From contig NOUX01000009.1 in NCBI GenBank assembly GCA_002245855.1, forward strand, positions 62,001 to 126,000: a stretch of 64,000 nucleotides of DNA, read 5' to 3'. Shown here piece after piece: positions 52,401-61,200 of this stretch (positions within the stretch are counted from its first letter, which is position 1; each line of letters begins with the position of its first letter). The notes beneath the pieces were generated by a model. That model worked only from the letters and a program-made list of their open reading frames with translations, did no database searches and was not told the origin of the DNA. This DNA is from Sphingobacterium cellulitidis. GTDB lineage: Bacteria > Bacteroidota > Bacteroidia > Sphingobacteriales > Sphingobacteriaceae. The translations under genes were made by a program, and so were the position numbers.

Positions 52401-53254
52401 CATTGGGGGATGTGGTGGATGTTGAATATGCCAAGGGCGCTCAGATGATCCAAAGTGAAAATACCTTTTTGTTGGGTTATGTAATCTTTGATAAAAAAAG
52501 TGGCATAGCGGAAGTCGACGTAGTATACGAAGCGGATCAACTCCTAAAGGAAAAAATAGCGTCTGGAGAACTGGATTTACCCAACGGGGTGACGTATAAG
52601 TTTGCCGGAAATTATGAACAGCAAGAACGTGCCGCAAAAAGGCTAATGCTTATTATACCACTGAGTTTGTTAGCCATTTTAGTAATTCTCTACTTTCAGT
52701 TCCGAACGGTTACAGCATCGTTAATTCATTTTTCCGGTGTTTTTGTAGCTCTTGCAGGAGGTTTTATTTTGTTGTGGCTTTACGGACAGCCTTGGTTTAT
52801 GGATTTCTCTGTCGGAGGGACAAATATGAGGGATCTGTTCCAGATGCACAGCATCAATCTCAGCATTGCCGTTTGGGTAGGATTTATCGCCCTGTTCGGA
52901 CTGGCGACGAGTGATGGTGTATTAATGGGAACATACATCCACGATACATTTGAAGCACGGAACCCCAGAACAAAAGATGAAATACGGGAAGCAGTCATAT
53001 ACGCAGGCTTAAAGCGTGTCAGACCGGCAGCGATGACCACTGCTACAGCACTGATCGCCTTACTGCCTGTCCTGACCTCTACCGGTAAAGGTGCGGAAAT
53101 CATGGTACCAATGGCCATCCCGACTTTCGGCGGCATGCTGATCCAATCCATGACCATGTTTGTGGTTCCAGTATTCCAGTGCTGGTGGAGGGAATCTGCC
53201 ACTAAAAAAGAAAATAGAAAAAATAATAAAAATATAGCGAATGAAAACGAATAA
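49403..53254 (+). CDS. cusA: CusA-like Cu/Ag RND efflux pump
   Basis: This 1283-aa HME-RND pump is longer than E. coli CusA. The TM4 motif IAIGVMVDVGIVFIE (D431) matches the monovalent (Cu+/Ag+) class. Between TM6 and the second periplasmic domain there is an extra ~100-residue segment (about 530-640) with three to four predicted TM stretches. Methionine-rich regions typical of the copper relay include MLSTGMRAPMGLKVSG. Codon use is visibly richer in G+C than the divalent-metal block. It overlaps the channel gene by 14 bases and should work with the CusC and CusB proteins encoded next. Confidence 0.92.
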   Translation: MLKKIIKYFLENRVITLLLLVVVLIWGLITAPFNWHQNALPSDPVPVDAIPNIGENQQIVATEWMGRSPKDIQEQITYPLTTSLLGIPGVKTIRSSSMFGMSFLYVIFEEDVEFYWSRSRILEKLNSLPAGTLPSDVTPTLGPDATALGQVFWYTLEGRNPETGKPTGGWDPDELRTIQDFYAKYNLAASEGVSEVASIGGFVKEYQVDINPDAMRAYNVSVMDIMSAIQNSNLDIGAETIEVNKAEYLVRGLGYLKSVQDLEDAVVAVRNNVPVKIKDVGFVNLGPSTRRGGLDKEGVEAVGGVVVARHGTNPMEVINNVKAKIKEMEAGFPQKTLEDGTISKVTVVPFYDRSGLIQETIGTLENALAHEILICIIVVIVLVINLRASILISSILPIGVLATFIIMKQMGVEANIVALSGIAIAIGVMVDVGIVFIESILRHMDEEKAKGVESRGKAFVNLISTAVAEVSGALSTAMLTTIISFLPVFMMEAQEGKLFGPLAYTKTFALVSAFVLGIIILPTLAYYIFSIRINGSKVRRIANYVLVVAGIALWIYTGVFVAFALTLIGVNNLFTPRWKGEKIANYVNVAITLFVAMYYLTVEWLPLGTQASTTLNFVFVFFAIGSILGMLWALVIYYEQILRWSLSNRWKFMAIPIITLLFGMLAWMGVEKSFGFVANGFEKTGWKSFRETAFWQKSTETFPGIGEEFMPSLNEGSFLLMPTSMPHTGIEQNLQLIRTLDKRIQNIPEVELIVGKWGRVNSALDPAPTQMFENTINYIPEFYLDEDGHRERFKVNSSGEFVLKGDKTYAVSDGFRSIPRDSLIEDKSGKFFRRWRPEIKKADDIWQEIVNVSHLPGLTSAPKLQPIEARMVMLSTGMRAPMGLKVSGPDLESIEIGGKALEAALKDVPSVMPSTVFYDRAVGAPYIEIHLNRDRMARYGITVAELQEVISAAVGGMTLTTTVEGRERFPVRLRYPRELRDDPDALRKIIIPTATGAQIPLGDVVDVEYAKGAQMIQSENTFLLGYVIFDKKSGIAEVDVVYEADQLLKEKIASGELDLPNGVTYKFAGNYEQQERAAKRLMLIIPLSLLAILVILYFQFRTVTASLIHFSGVFVALAGGFILLWLYGQPWFMDFSVGGTNMRDLFQMHSINLSIAVWVGFIALFGLATSDGVLMGTYIHDTFEARNPRTKDEIREAVIYAGLKRVRPAAMTTATALIALLPVLTSTGKGAEIMVPMAIPTFGGMLIQSMTMFVVPVFQCWWRESATKKENRKNNKNIANENE

Positions 53255-54707
53255 GATAAATCGGTATATAACCGTGGCTGTATTAACAAGCTTAAGCATT
53301 TTTTCGCAAGCTTTAGCCCAAGACTACCCCACCGATTCGCTGTCCCATTATATACAAGTCGCAATCGAAAATAATCCGGGTGTAAAATCACAAAAGTATG
53401 CGCATGAGGCATACCTTGAAAAAATTCCGCAAGCCGGAGCATACCAAGACCCCGAATTGTCCATGGAAGCATATACGATGCCTATGGAAATTATAGGAGG
53501 GCGTTCTATTGGAAATGTGAGCTTGATGCAAATGTTTCCATGGTTCGGCACGAGAAAAGCAGCTCGCACAGAGGCTACACATATGGCCAATATGCAAGAT
53601 CAACAGTATCGGGAAGCCATAAATAATCTGATCCTTCAGGTCAGCACACAGTGGTACACGATGCAAAAATTGAACGAGCAACTCAAGAATAATCAGGAAA
53701 ACCAAGTGTTTCTAAAACAATTGGAACAATTGGCAATACGGAAATTCTCTGCGCCCTCAAGCACCTCACAATCAAGTGTAGCACCCGTCGTAAGCAGTAA
53801 TACGCCTTCCTCACCAACCAGATCTAGTGCTTCATCGGGTATGGGAGGGATGAGTATGGGAGGAGGCAATTCAGCTCCTGCTACTAATCAGAATATGAGT
53901 ATGCCGTCCGGTGGTGGCATGGGAGCAATGGAAGGTGGCTCCGGATCGGGTATGTCAGAGGTGCTTCGTATCCAATTGGAAATTGTCGAAATTGAAAATA
54001 ACATTGAAAGTTTACATGCTCAGATTAAAGCCGAAAAAGCAAAATTCAATGCATTGTTGAATCGGGAAGCAACTGAAAAGGTCATGCTGGGACAAGAGAT
54101 CCACAAGCTGAATTTTTTATATAGCGAGGAAGAGGCACTAAGGGTTATTGAGGCAAACAACCCCATGCTTGAAATGATTGCCGAAGAAGGCTTGGCATTT
54201 AAGGCAAAAGCGGAAATGGATCGGAAAATGAGTTATCCCATGATTGGTATCGGTGTGGAATACATGGTTGTGGGAAGGACGAATAATTCAATGCTGGCCA
54301 TGGACGGGATGAACGGTAAGGATATGGTCATGCCTATGGTTTCAGTGAGCCTGCCACTCTTCCGTAAAAAATACAATGCCCAGCAAAACGAAAGCAGGCT
54401 ATGGCGAAAATCAAGCGAAGAGAACTTTAAAAACACCTTCAACACTTTGAAAAGCGAGTTTTACAGTCTCAAAAGCCAACTGGATGATGCTCAGCGTGCC
54501 ATCGAGCTGTACGAAAAACAAACTACGCTCGCCCAAACGACATATAACCTGATCGTAAAAGAGTTCGTTACAGGCAAAAGTGACTTGACCAACGTTATTC
54601 AGGTGCAGCGGCAATTATTGGATTATCAGCTTAGGAAAGCTGAGGCCCTTGCCAACTATAATACGATGGTTGTGTCAATAAAAAAATTATTAGCAGACCA
54701 TAAATAA
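53241..54707 (+). CDS. cusC: CusC/TolC-like outer-membrane channel with Met-rich insert
   Basis: This 488-aa outer-membrane factor has a signal peptide (cut near ALAQ) and two OEP repeats (coiled coil plus beta strands). Between them is a low-complexity Gly/Met/Ser insert (about residues 172-240), for example SGMGGMSMGGGNS, NMSMPSGGGMGAM and GGSGSGM. Methionine-rich loops can bind Cu(I), so the insert may be a copper-capture site. It overlaps cusA and is 25 bases upstream of cusB. Confidence 0.9.
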   Translation: MKTNKINRYITVAVLTSLSIFSQALAQDYPTDSLSHYIQVAIENNPGVKSQKYAHEAYLEKIPQAGAYQDPELSMEAYTMPMEIIGGRSIGNVSLMQMFPWFGTRKAARTEATHMANMQDQQYREAINNLILQVSTQWYTMQKLNEQLKNNQENQVFLKQLEQLAIRKFSAPSSTSQSSVAPVVSSNTPSSPTRSSASSGMGGMSMGGGNSAPATNQNMSMPSGGGMGAMEGGSGSGMSEVLRIQLEIVEIENNIESLHAQIKAEKAKFNALLNREATEKVMLGQEIHKLNFLYSEEEALRVIEANNPMLEMIAEEGLAFKAKAEMDRKMSYPMIGIGVEYMVVGRTNNSMLAMDGMNGKDMVMPMVSVSLPLFRKKYNAQQNESRLWRKSSEENFKNTFNTLKSEFYSLKSQLDDAQRAIELYEKQTTLAQTTYNLIVKEFVTGKSDLTNVIQVQRQLLDYQLRKAEALANYNTMVVSIKKLLADHK

Positions 54708-54732
54708 TGCAATTATTTTGAAATTCTTAGCA

Positions 54733-56316
54733 ATGAATAAACTGAAAAATATTTTTAGAAATAAGGCGGTAACTTACGGGGTTATATTATTGTCCGGACT
54801 ACTGCTTGGCTGGGCGATATTTGGCGGGAATTCGTCCCATGATCACAGCCATGACCTTGAAATGGAAGTGACCGAGGACGGGGAAACAGTATGGACTTGC
54901 TCCATGCACCCCCAGATCAGAATGGATAAACCGGGGAAATGCCCGATATGTGCAATGGATCTAATTCCCTTGAAATCATCCGGGGGAGGTGATGATGTAA
55001 TTGACGATGACGCCATCCAGATGTCAGAAGAAGCCATAGCATTGGCGAATATCCAGACTTCGATTGTCGGCCACCAAGACGCTGTTAAAGATGTCCAACT
55101 GTATGGGACTATTCAGGTGGACGAACGTTTACAACAATCCCAAACATCGCATGTCAATGGCCGTATTGAAAATCTTTACGTAACCTTTACTGGCGAGTCG
55201 GTAAGAGAAGGACAACTGATAGCCAAAATCTATTCGCCTGATTTATTGACGGCGCAGCAAGAATTGCTCGAAGCTGCAAAATTGCAGGATATGCAGCCCC
55301 TCCTATTGGATGCCGCGAAAGAGAAGCTGAGTTTATGGAAGGTGTCAGAGGATCAGATAAGCAAAATATTGACATCCAACGAAGTTTCACCCTACGTCAA
55401 TATATATGCGAATACAAGTGGTGTTGTCATAGCAAAAAATGTAAACCCGGGCGATTATATCGGCCAAGGGAGCGTCTTGTACACCATTTCAAACCTTTCC
55501 AAGTTATGGGCGGTTTTTGATGCGTATGAAACAGATCTGCCATTTCTAAAGGTGGGAGATCAGCTGGAATATACATTACGGAGTTTGCCCGGAAAAGTCT
55601 ATAATGGGCGGATTGCCTTTATTAACCCTATCCTTGATGCCAATTCAAGAACGGCAAAAATCAGGGTCGAAGCCGATAACCGGGATCGCAATCTCAAACC
55701 TGAAATGTATGCAACAGCAAGGATCACTGCTCCTTTAAAGGGCTACAACGATGAGTTGGTCATTCCCAAGTCGGCGGTTTTATGGACAGGGAAGCGCTCC
55801 ATAGTTTACGTAAAACAGCCAAATACATCCACGCCTGCTTTTAAACTTCGGGAGATCGTCTTGGGCCCCTCATTGGGCGACCAATATGTTGTTATGTCGG
55901 GGCTGGAAAATGGCGAGGAAATCGTGACCAAGGGAGCTTTCACCGTTGATGCAAGTGCCCAGCTGGAAGGTAAAATCAGTATGATGAATAACGATGGCGC
56001 AGCATCGGCTGCCGGACATCAGCATGGCGATGCTCAAACCAATGTCAATAAGACCCATGATATGTTGAAAGTATCAGGAAATTGTGAAATGTGCAAAAGC
56101 CGGATTGAGAAAGCGGCCAAAAGTGTCAAGGGGGTGATTTCCGCAAACTGGGATGTTAATGCCAAAGTTATCCATTTGGATTTCGATTCAAAAGTAACCT
56201 CAAAAAGTGCCATAAGCAAAGCTATTGCTAATGTTGGTCACGATACAGAGCTGGACAAGGCTCCCAAGGCGGTTTATGACGACTTACCGAGTTGCTGTCT
56301 CTATGACCGGGGATAA
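54733..56316 (+). CDS. cusB: CusB-like adaptor with HMBD and C-terminal HMA domain
   Basis: This 527-aa adaptor starts at ATG 54733 (TTG 54718 is a weaker option). A TM anchor is followed by a His segment (SHDHSHDLEME) and a heavy-metal-binding YHS-like domain (WTCSMHPQIRMDKPGKCPIC, about 54-80). Membrane-fusion barrel-sandwich, coiled-coil and beta-barrel regions come next, then a His-rich linker and a C-terminal HMA-like domain with SGNCEMCKSRI (C451, C454). Having both an HMBD and an HMA in one adaptor offers two copper-entry points. It bridges the CusA and CusC proteins. Confidence 0.92.
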   Translation: MNKLKNIFRNKAVTYGVILLSGLLLGWAIFGGNSSHDHSHDLEMEVTEDGETVWTCSMHPQIRMDKPGKCPICAMDLIPLKSSGGGDDVIDDDAIQMSEEAIALANIQTSIVGHQDAVKDVQLYGTIQVDERLQQSQTSHVNGRIENLYVTFTGESVREGQLIAKIYSPDLLTAQQELLEAAKLQDMQPLLLDAAKEKLSLWKVSEDQISKILTSNEVSPYVNIYANTSGVVIAKNVNPGDYIGQGSVLYTISNLSKLWAVFDAYETDLPFLKVGDQLEYTLRSLPGKVYNGRIAFINPILDANSRTAKIRVEADNRDRNLKPEMYATARITAPLKGYNDELVIPKSAVLWTGKRSIVYVKQPNTSTPAFKLREIVLGPSLGDQYVVMSGLENGEEIVTKGAFTVDASAQLEGKISMMNNDGAASAAGHQHGDAQTNVNKTHDMLKVSGNCEMCKSRIEKAAKSVKGVISANWDVNAKVIHLDFDSKVTSKSAISKAIANVGHDTELDKAPKAVYDDLPSCCLYDRG

Positions 56317-56339
56317 TGGTACTTGATTAATATTAGATC

Positions 56340-56813
56340 ATGAAAAAAAACGGAAAACGAACGAAAGCATACAAAGTAATTTTAACAGTTCTGTTAAGTG
56401 TGTTTGTGTTAATGCAATTTATAACCCCCCAAAGGAACCTATCCCCGGTTCCTGCGGGCCAGGTTTTTGTTGATTCATTTAAGGTCGATGCAAAAGTTAA
56501 TGCAATCCTGTCGGTATCATGCTATGACTGCCATAGCAATAATACCCAATACCCTTGGTACACTAATGTTCAGCCTTTGGGTTGGTTCATGGCAGATCAT
56601 ATAACCGAAGGAAAAGAGAAATTGAACTTTGATGATTTGCCAAATTACAGCCCGAGAAGGATAAACTCAAAGTTTAGCCAGATTATTGAGCAAATCGAGA
56701 AAGGTAAAATGCCGTTGAGTTCATATACGTGGATGCATGGGGGTGCTCGTCTAAGCATGGAAGATAAGAAGCTGTTAGTTGAATACTTTAACTCGTTGAT
56801 GGATAATGAATAA
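56340..56813 (+). CDS. Haem-binding domain protein (cytochrome c-like)
   Basis: This 157-aa protein has an N-terminal membrane anchor and one CxxCH haem site (SCYDCHSNNTQYPWYT), followed by VQPLGWFMADHITEGK and a Met/Tyr-containing helix. It belongs to the Haem_bd (PF14376) type. It is exported and could serve redox chemistry of copper in the periplasm. It is 23 bases after cusB, probably the last intact gene of that operon. Confidence 0.85.
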   Translation: MKKNGKRTKAYKVILTVLLSVFVLMQFITPQRNLSPVPAGQVFVDSFKVDAKVNAILSVSCYDCHSNNTQYPWYTNVQPLGWFMADHITEGKEKLNFDDLPNYSPRRINSKFSQIIEQIEKGKMPLSSYTWMHGGARLSMEDKKLLVEYFNSLMDNE

Positions 56814-56885
56814 GTTTAGAGTGTTAATAGTACAGACGGTTCCTTCGGAAATAGACTCAAAACGTAAATTTTAATAACAGGAAAA

Positions 56886-57827
56886 GTGGAAAACCAATCT
56901 AATATCTTAAAATACAAACATCTCGGAATCTACACTCAAAACGAGAATGTAGTATATATGCATGAAAACTGCCACGTTTGTGCTTCAGAAGGCTTTGAGG
57001 CACTTACCCGAATTAGAATATCCACTGCAACGGACTCAATCGTAGCAAGTCTTAATGTAATTTCATCCAATCTTCTATTGACTGATGAAATTGGGTTATC
57101 GGACGCCGCAGCAAAAAAACTGAATGTTTCCCCAAATGAAACTTTGTATGTTTCACATTTGGAACCTATTAAATCTTTAAGCCACGTACGGGCAAAAATC
57201 TACAATCAGAAACTGGATTACTTGGCGTACAATGAAATCATTACGGATATAGTTCAGGGCAATTATTCCAATATCGACCTCACAGCATTTATCACCGCCT
57301 GTGCCGGAAATAGAATGGATCTTGATGAAATCACCTATCTTACAAAAGCCATGATTGCTTCTGGTATGCAATTGCACTGGAACAAGGAGATTGTTGTTGA
57401 TAAGCATTGCATCGGAGGGTTACCAGGCAATAGAACAACACCGTTGGTAGTTGCCATTGTTACTGCCTTTGGCCTTACAATGCCCAAAACGTCTTCCCGT
57501 GCCATTACCTCGCCTGCCGGTACTGCAGATACCATGGAAGTATTTACCAATGTAACGCTTTCCCCTGAAAAAATAAAAGAAGTGGTTCATAAGGAAGGGG
57601 GGTGTATCGTTTGGGGTGGAACAGCCCAGTTAAGCCCGGCAGATGATCTGCTGATAAAAATCGAAAAAGCCCTCGATATAGATAGCGAGGGACAGCTAAT
57701 TGCTTCGGTACTCTCAAAAAAAGCAGCGGCGGGTTCCACGCACGTTGTTATAGATATTCCTGTAGGTGAAACTGCAAAAATGAGAAGTACAAAAATGGCA
57801 CAGACAAAGAGTATATGGGTGGTCTAA
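56886..57827 (+). pseudogene. Thymidine/AMP phosphorylase, C-terminus deleted
   Basis: A GTG-started frame encodes 313 aa; phosphorylases of this ~500-aa type normally continue for another ~190. Recognisable parts are YVSHLEPIKSLSHVRAKIYN, the DKHCIGGLPGNRTTPLVVAI phosphate-binding region (with TSSRAITSPAGTADTMEVF after it) and VIDIPVGETAKMRS. After about 57785 the match ends and an unrelated outer-membrane protein tail follows in another frame. This indicates a deletion that joined two genes. A truncated enzyme lacking the C-terminal domain is unlikely to be active. Confidence 0.8.
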
Positions 57828-57913
57828 AATACATTTTGACCAGAAACATTGCCGCTACTACCCATTATGACAGCGATATGGGCTGGGGGTTCGGATTGAA
57901 TTTGTCCTATTAA
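57800..57913 (+). pseudogene. C-terminal fragment of an outer-membrane beta-barrel protein
   Basis: In the frame ending at TAA 57911-57913, about 37 residues read TDKEYMGGLKYILTRNIAAT followed by THYDSDMGWGFGLNLSY. The amphipathic strand with a terminal aromatic is typical of the last strands of a beta-barrel. The rest of the gene is absent; it was removed by the same deletion that cut the phosphorylase gene. Its terminator is retained at 57928. Confidence 0.65.
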
Positions 57914-57927
57914 GTTTGACTTTCTAT

Positions 57928-57956
57928 GAGGTCGGATTTAGAATCCGACCTCTTTT
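57928..57956 (+). terminator. Rho-independent terminator
   Basis: GAGGTCGGATT (57928-57938) pairs perfectly with AATCCGACCTC (57942-57952); a T-run follows. It originally ended the lost barrel-protein gene. Confidence 0.85.
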
Positions 57957-57978
57957 GATGAATTAAAAATGTTACTTA

Positions 57979-58806
57979 ATGAGCAATTATTACGAGGAAA
58001 TAATAAAGAAACTAGAAGATGAAATAAAAGAGGTGTCTCTTGAACTGGATGGTTCCATAGCTTTGTATGAAGTTATTATCGAGTTGATATTATCGAGACT
58101 TTCCGAAATAAAGGAATATACACTAAAAAATGGCTTTGATAGTATAAATGAAGAGATCCACTTTTTCAAATATCAAAAACCAGTCATTGTTTCAAAACTC
58201 ATTTACTATAACGCTATCTATAAAATAGAGACAAAAAAACCTAATGATATAAAAGCTATTAGGAAATACATTAATGGTGAGCTAAGGAAACTCAAACGGT
58301 ATTTTGAGAGTAACCTTGAATTCTATAAATATTACCGAACAGGCAGTTCATTTGTAGATGAAAAGTTATTTGTTCGGGGCAAACACGATATAAAGTTAAG
58401 TTTGGACACGGTTTATTTTGAAACCGACCACCGGTTTTCTACATCCCACGATTATAAGGCGGCAAAAATAATTGCCAATGACCTGATTCAAGTTTATCTT
58501 GAAGACCAACTTCACAACATAATCTATAAAGATAAATCAATAGACCTACCAACATTAAGTTGGACGGGAAGCAAAGCGGCTTTAACGGAATTGATTTACG
58601 GACTGCATTCTCAAGCCGTCTTCAATAATGGGAATACAGATATTATAACCATAGTCAGATTTTTTGAAAACAGTTTTAATGTTGATTTGGGCGATTTTTA
58701 CCATACATTTTTGGAACTCAAAGCAAGAAAGCTGAACCGAACGAAATTCCTTGACAGCTTACGTGATGCTTTGATTAAAAAAATGGAAGAACAGGACGAA
58801 ATATAA
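57979..58806 (+). CDS. rteC: RteC-family ICE regulator
   Basis: This 275-aa cytoplasmic DNA-binding protein matches the RteC family by length and by helical segments such as IHFFKYQKPVIVSKLIYYNA, LEFYKYYRTGSSFVDEKLF and a C-terminal HTH-like part (LSWTGSKAALTELIYGL). In CTnDOT, RteC promotes expression of the excision operon. No RteA/RteB two-component pair is in the window. It supports the CTnDOT relationship of this element. Confidence 0.88.
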   Translation: MSNYYEEIIKKLEDEIKEVSLELDGSIALYEVIIELILSRLSEIKEYTLKNGFDSINEEIHFFKYQKPVIVSKLIYYNAIYKIETKKPNDIKAIRKYINGELRKLKRYFESNLEFYKYYRTGSSFVDEKLFVRGKHDIKLSLDTVYFETDHRFSTSHDYKAAKIIANDLIQVYLEDQLHNIIYKDKSIDLPTLSWTGSKAALTELIYGLHSQAVFNNGNTDIITIVRFFENSFNVDLGDFYHTFLELKARKLNRTKFLDSLRDALIKKMEEQDEI

Positions 58807-58894
58807 AATCAAAAGACGATTTTGTCGATCAGAGACTGTAAAATAAACTGTGTCAAGGATAATAAACAGAAGTATTATTTTTGACATAGTAATT

Positions 58895-60011
58895 ATGAGT
58901 ATTAAGGAAAGCGATTTTGATTTTGAGTCCATGAAGGACCTGGCCCTAGAACAGTTACGTAGTGGTGAATCACTTTATGGCAAGAACGGAGCTTTTGCTC
59001 CTTTAATGAAAAAGTTTTTAGAAGCAGCGCTAGAAGCTGAGATTGAGAGCCATCTGGATGAAGCTGAACGCTCTTGTGGTAATCGTCGTAACGGCAAGTC
59101 CAGCAAGCAGATTCGCACCTCAGATGGCACTATCGAGATCGATACTCCGCGTGACCGTCGGTCTAACTTCGAACCCCAGCTTATTAAGAAACGTGAGACG
59201 ATTTTAGCTTTCTTCGATTACCGATAAGATCATTCCCCAGGTCAAGGAGTGGCAATCAAGAAGTCTAGACTCGCTTTATACGATTGTTTGGATGGACGCC
59301 ATGCACTACAAAGTAAAAGAAGACCATCGGTTTGTTTCGCGGGCAGTATACAATATTCTTGGCATTGATCGAAATGGACATAAGCATCTGATAGGGATGT
59401 ATGTTTCGGAGAATGAGGGAGCTAACTTTTGGTTGAGCGTATTGACTGATTTACAAAATCGAGGCGTAGAGGATATCTTAATTGCTTGTATCGATAATTT
59501 AAAAGGGTTTTCCGAAGCGATACAGAGTGTTTTTCCCGACACCGAAGTACAGACCTGTGTAGTACATCAAATCCGAAACAGCCTAAAGTATGTAGCCAGT
59601 AAGGATCAAAAGGAGTTCATGAACGATCTAAAACCCGTATATAGGGCCGATACGTTGGATCTAGCCGAGCTTCGGATGGATGAACTTCAGGATAAATGGG
59701 GTGAAAAGTATCCTGTGGTCATTGAATCCTGGCGACGCAACTGGGATCGTCTGACCACCTATTTCCGATACGATAAATCCATCCGAAAGTTGATATACAC
59801 GACTAACACGATCGAAGGATTTCATCGCCAAGTGCGTAAGGTCACCAAAACTAAAGGTGCATTCACCTCCGATATAGCGTTATTGAAATTGATTTATTTA
59901 GCACATAACAACATTAAGAAGAAATGGACGATGCCACTAGCCAATTGGGGAACAACAGCACAGAAATTAGCAATTTGGTTTCCGGGAAGAATGGTGTTAG
60001 ATTTGCAATAA
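58895..60011 (+). pseudogene. IS256-family Mutator-type transposase, internally deleted
   Basis: The first frame (58895-59227) covers the N-terminal Mutator region (MKKFLEAALEAEIESHLDEA, then NRRNGKSSKQIRTSDGTIE) and ends abruptly after KRETILA. The second frame (from about 59211) resumes at SSITDKIIPQVKEWQSRSLD and contains the DDE residues: D of VWMDAMHYK, D of ACIDNLKGF, and E of TNTIEGFHRQ. The segment usually between them (about 30 residues) is missing and the frame is shifted. The copy is probably unable to make active transposase, although its ends may still be mobilised. Confidence 0.88.
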
Positions 60012-60017
60012 GAAAAA

Positions 60018-60055
60018 TGGTTGAATTACCGCCCCGCGGGGCGGTAATTCAACCA
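60018..60055. repeat. Perfect 38-bp palindrome near the IS right end
   Basis: TGGTTGAATTACCGCCCCG is followed immediately by its exact reverse complement. It lies 6 bases after the transposase stop and abuts the right inverted repeat. It probably acts as a terminator protecting the IS from, or the neighbourhood against, read-through. Confidence 0.8.
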
Positions 60056-60215
60056 TTGACACAGTTTATTTTACACTCCCGTCGATCATTATTCGGCGAA
60101 GGAGCCAGTCCATTTTCCTCTTTCCCTAACTATCGTTTACAAATGGAAACGGTCCTGAAATTCTTTACCCAGTTTGAATTCATTGGAGGTTTTTAGACTT
60201 CTACCAATAATGAGA

Positions 60216-60551
60216 TTATACCGCCGTTGCCATTTGCTCACAAGCTTCTGCGCATTTGTAGCAAGCATCCGCACACTCTTTGCAATGTTGCATATCATGC
60301 TTAGCACATTCATCTCCACACGCTCTACAAATCTCCGCACATAGCTTGCAAAGGTGACGGCTATATTGGCTTCCCAAACTCATGAGTTCGGCTGCGGCTC
60401 TACATATGGCTGCACATTCCAGATCAAGCTGGATACATCGAGCCATCATTTTTACATTGTCCTCTTGCAAGCAAGAAGCTGCACAATGGTTACAAGCTAC
60501 AGCACAGGCGTAGCATTCGTCAATACATTTTTGAAATTGTTGATGTGACAT
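60216..60551 (-). CDS. csp: Four-helix-bundle copper-storage protein (Csp-like, DUF326)
   Basis: This 111-aa cytosolic protein has regularly spaced Cys along amphipathic helices: CIDECYACAVACNHCAASC, CIQLDLECAAICRAA, CKLCAEICRACGDECAKH and CKECADACYKCAEACEQM. Lining the bundle with thiols is the design of Csp proteins, which store many Cu(I) ions. No signal peptide is seen, suggesting the cytosolic (Csp3-like) type. It lies close to the copper efflux genes and completes the copper-tolerance set. Confidence 0.93.
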   Translation of the reverse strand: MSHQQFQKCIDECYACAVACNHCAASCLQEDNVKMMARCIQLDLECAAICRAAAELMSLGSQYSRHLCKLCAEICRACGDECAKHDMQHCKECADACYKCAEACEQMATAV

Positions 60552-60579
60552 AATTTTATTGTTTAAAGTGAGAAATTAT

Positions 60580-61200
60580 TTATCTATTCTTATTAGCTAA
60601 TAACCAGGTTTGAATCTCCGAGATTTCCTGATCCTGTTTTTCAATAATATTTTTTGCCATTGTCTGCATAGCACTTTCGTGTCCGTAAATAAGTTCCAAT
60701 TTTGCGTTTCCAATTGCATTTTGATGATGCTGAATCATCAACATTGCAAAATCGTGATCCGTGTCTCCATTAATGATTTGGAGATCTGTCACTCTGCCTG
60801 AGCGTTCCATATTTTTCATCTGCTCTGTAACAAATTCGGGAACATTTAGATGCGGTACGTGACCATTGAGAAATGTGGTTAATTCTTGAATCTCAGCCTT
60901 CTGGTCTTTAATTATTTTCTGGGCCATCTCCCTCATTTGCGCATCATCGCCGGATTGCAGTTCCTTATTTGCCATGTCGATCGCTCCCTGATGATGCATT
61001 CGCATCATCAGAGCAAAAGCATTATCAGGGTCGGGGGGCATTTGCATGGCCATCATCTCATCCATCATGTTGTGCATGATAGTCATCATTTCATTGTCAT
61101 CGTGATTCTGGATTTTGATTTTGTTGATATCGTCCTTATCGCACGCTTGGATAAATAACAGTATTCCTGCTATTGCCATTATTTTTATCGCTAATTTCAT
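60580..61200 (-). CDS. DUF305 lipoprotein
   Basis: This 206-aa lipoprotein has a lipobox (IQAC). A helical body rich in Met and His contains the two DUF305 half-motifs: MMRMHHQGAIDMANKELQSG near the middle and AMLMIQHHQNAIGNAKLEL near the end. Ferritin-like DUF305 proteins are frequent in copper-resistance loci. The His/Met pairs likely bind copper. It is on the minus strand upstream of csp and may share its transcript. Confidence 0.88.
   Translation of the reverse strand: MKLAIKIMAIAGILLFIQACDKDDINKIKIQNHDDNEMMTIMHNMMDEMMAMQMPPDPDNAFALMMRMHHQGAIDMANKELQSGDDAQMREMAQKIIKDQKAEIQELTTFLNGHVPHLNVPEFVTEQMKNMERSGRVTDLQIINGDTDHDFAMLMIQHHQNAIGNAKLELIYGHESAMQTMAKNIIEKQDQEISEIQTWLLANKNR

Larger units (their letters stand above)
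58832..60080. mobile_element. IS256-family insertion sequence with 8-bp target duplication
   Basis: The terminal inverted repeats are 25 bp (58832-58856 and 60056-60080), differing only near the outer end (GAGACTG versus GGGAGTG), and share TAAAATAAACTGTGTCAA. The target GTCGATCA is duplicated at 58824-58831 and 60081-60088. Length is 1249 bp, shorter than a full IS256-type element, in line with the internal deletion in its transposase. A perfect 38-bp palindrome (60018-60055) lies just inside the right end. Confidence 0.9.

Noticed and set aside
60089..60196. C-terminal gene fragment right of the IS
   Set aside because: A short open frame can be read across the target site, but it has no recognisable family and joins no convincing upstream frame.
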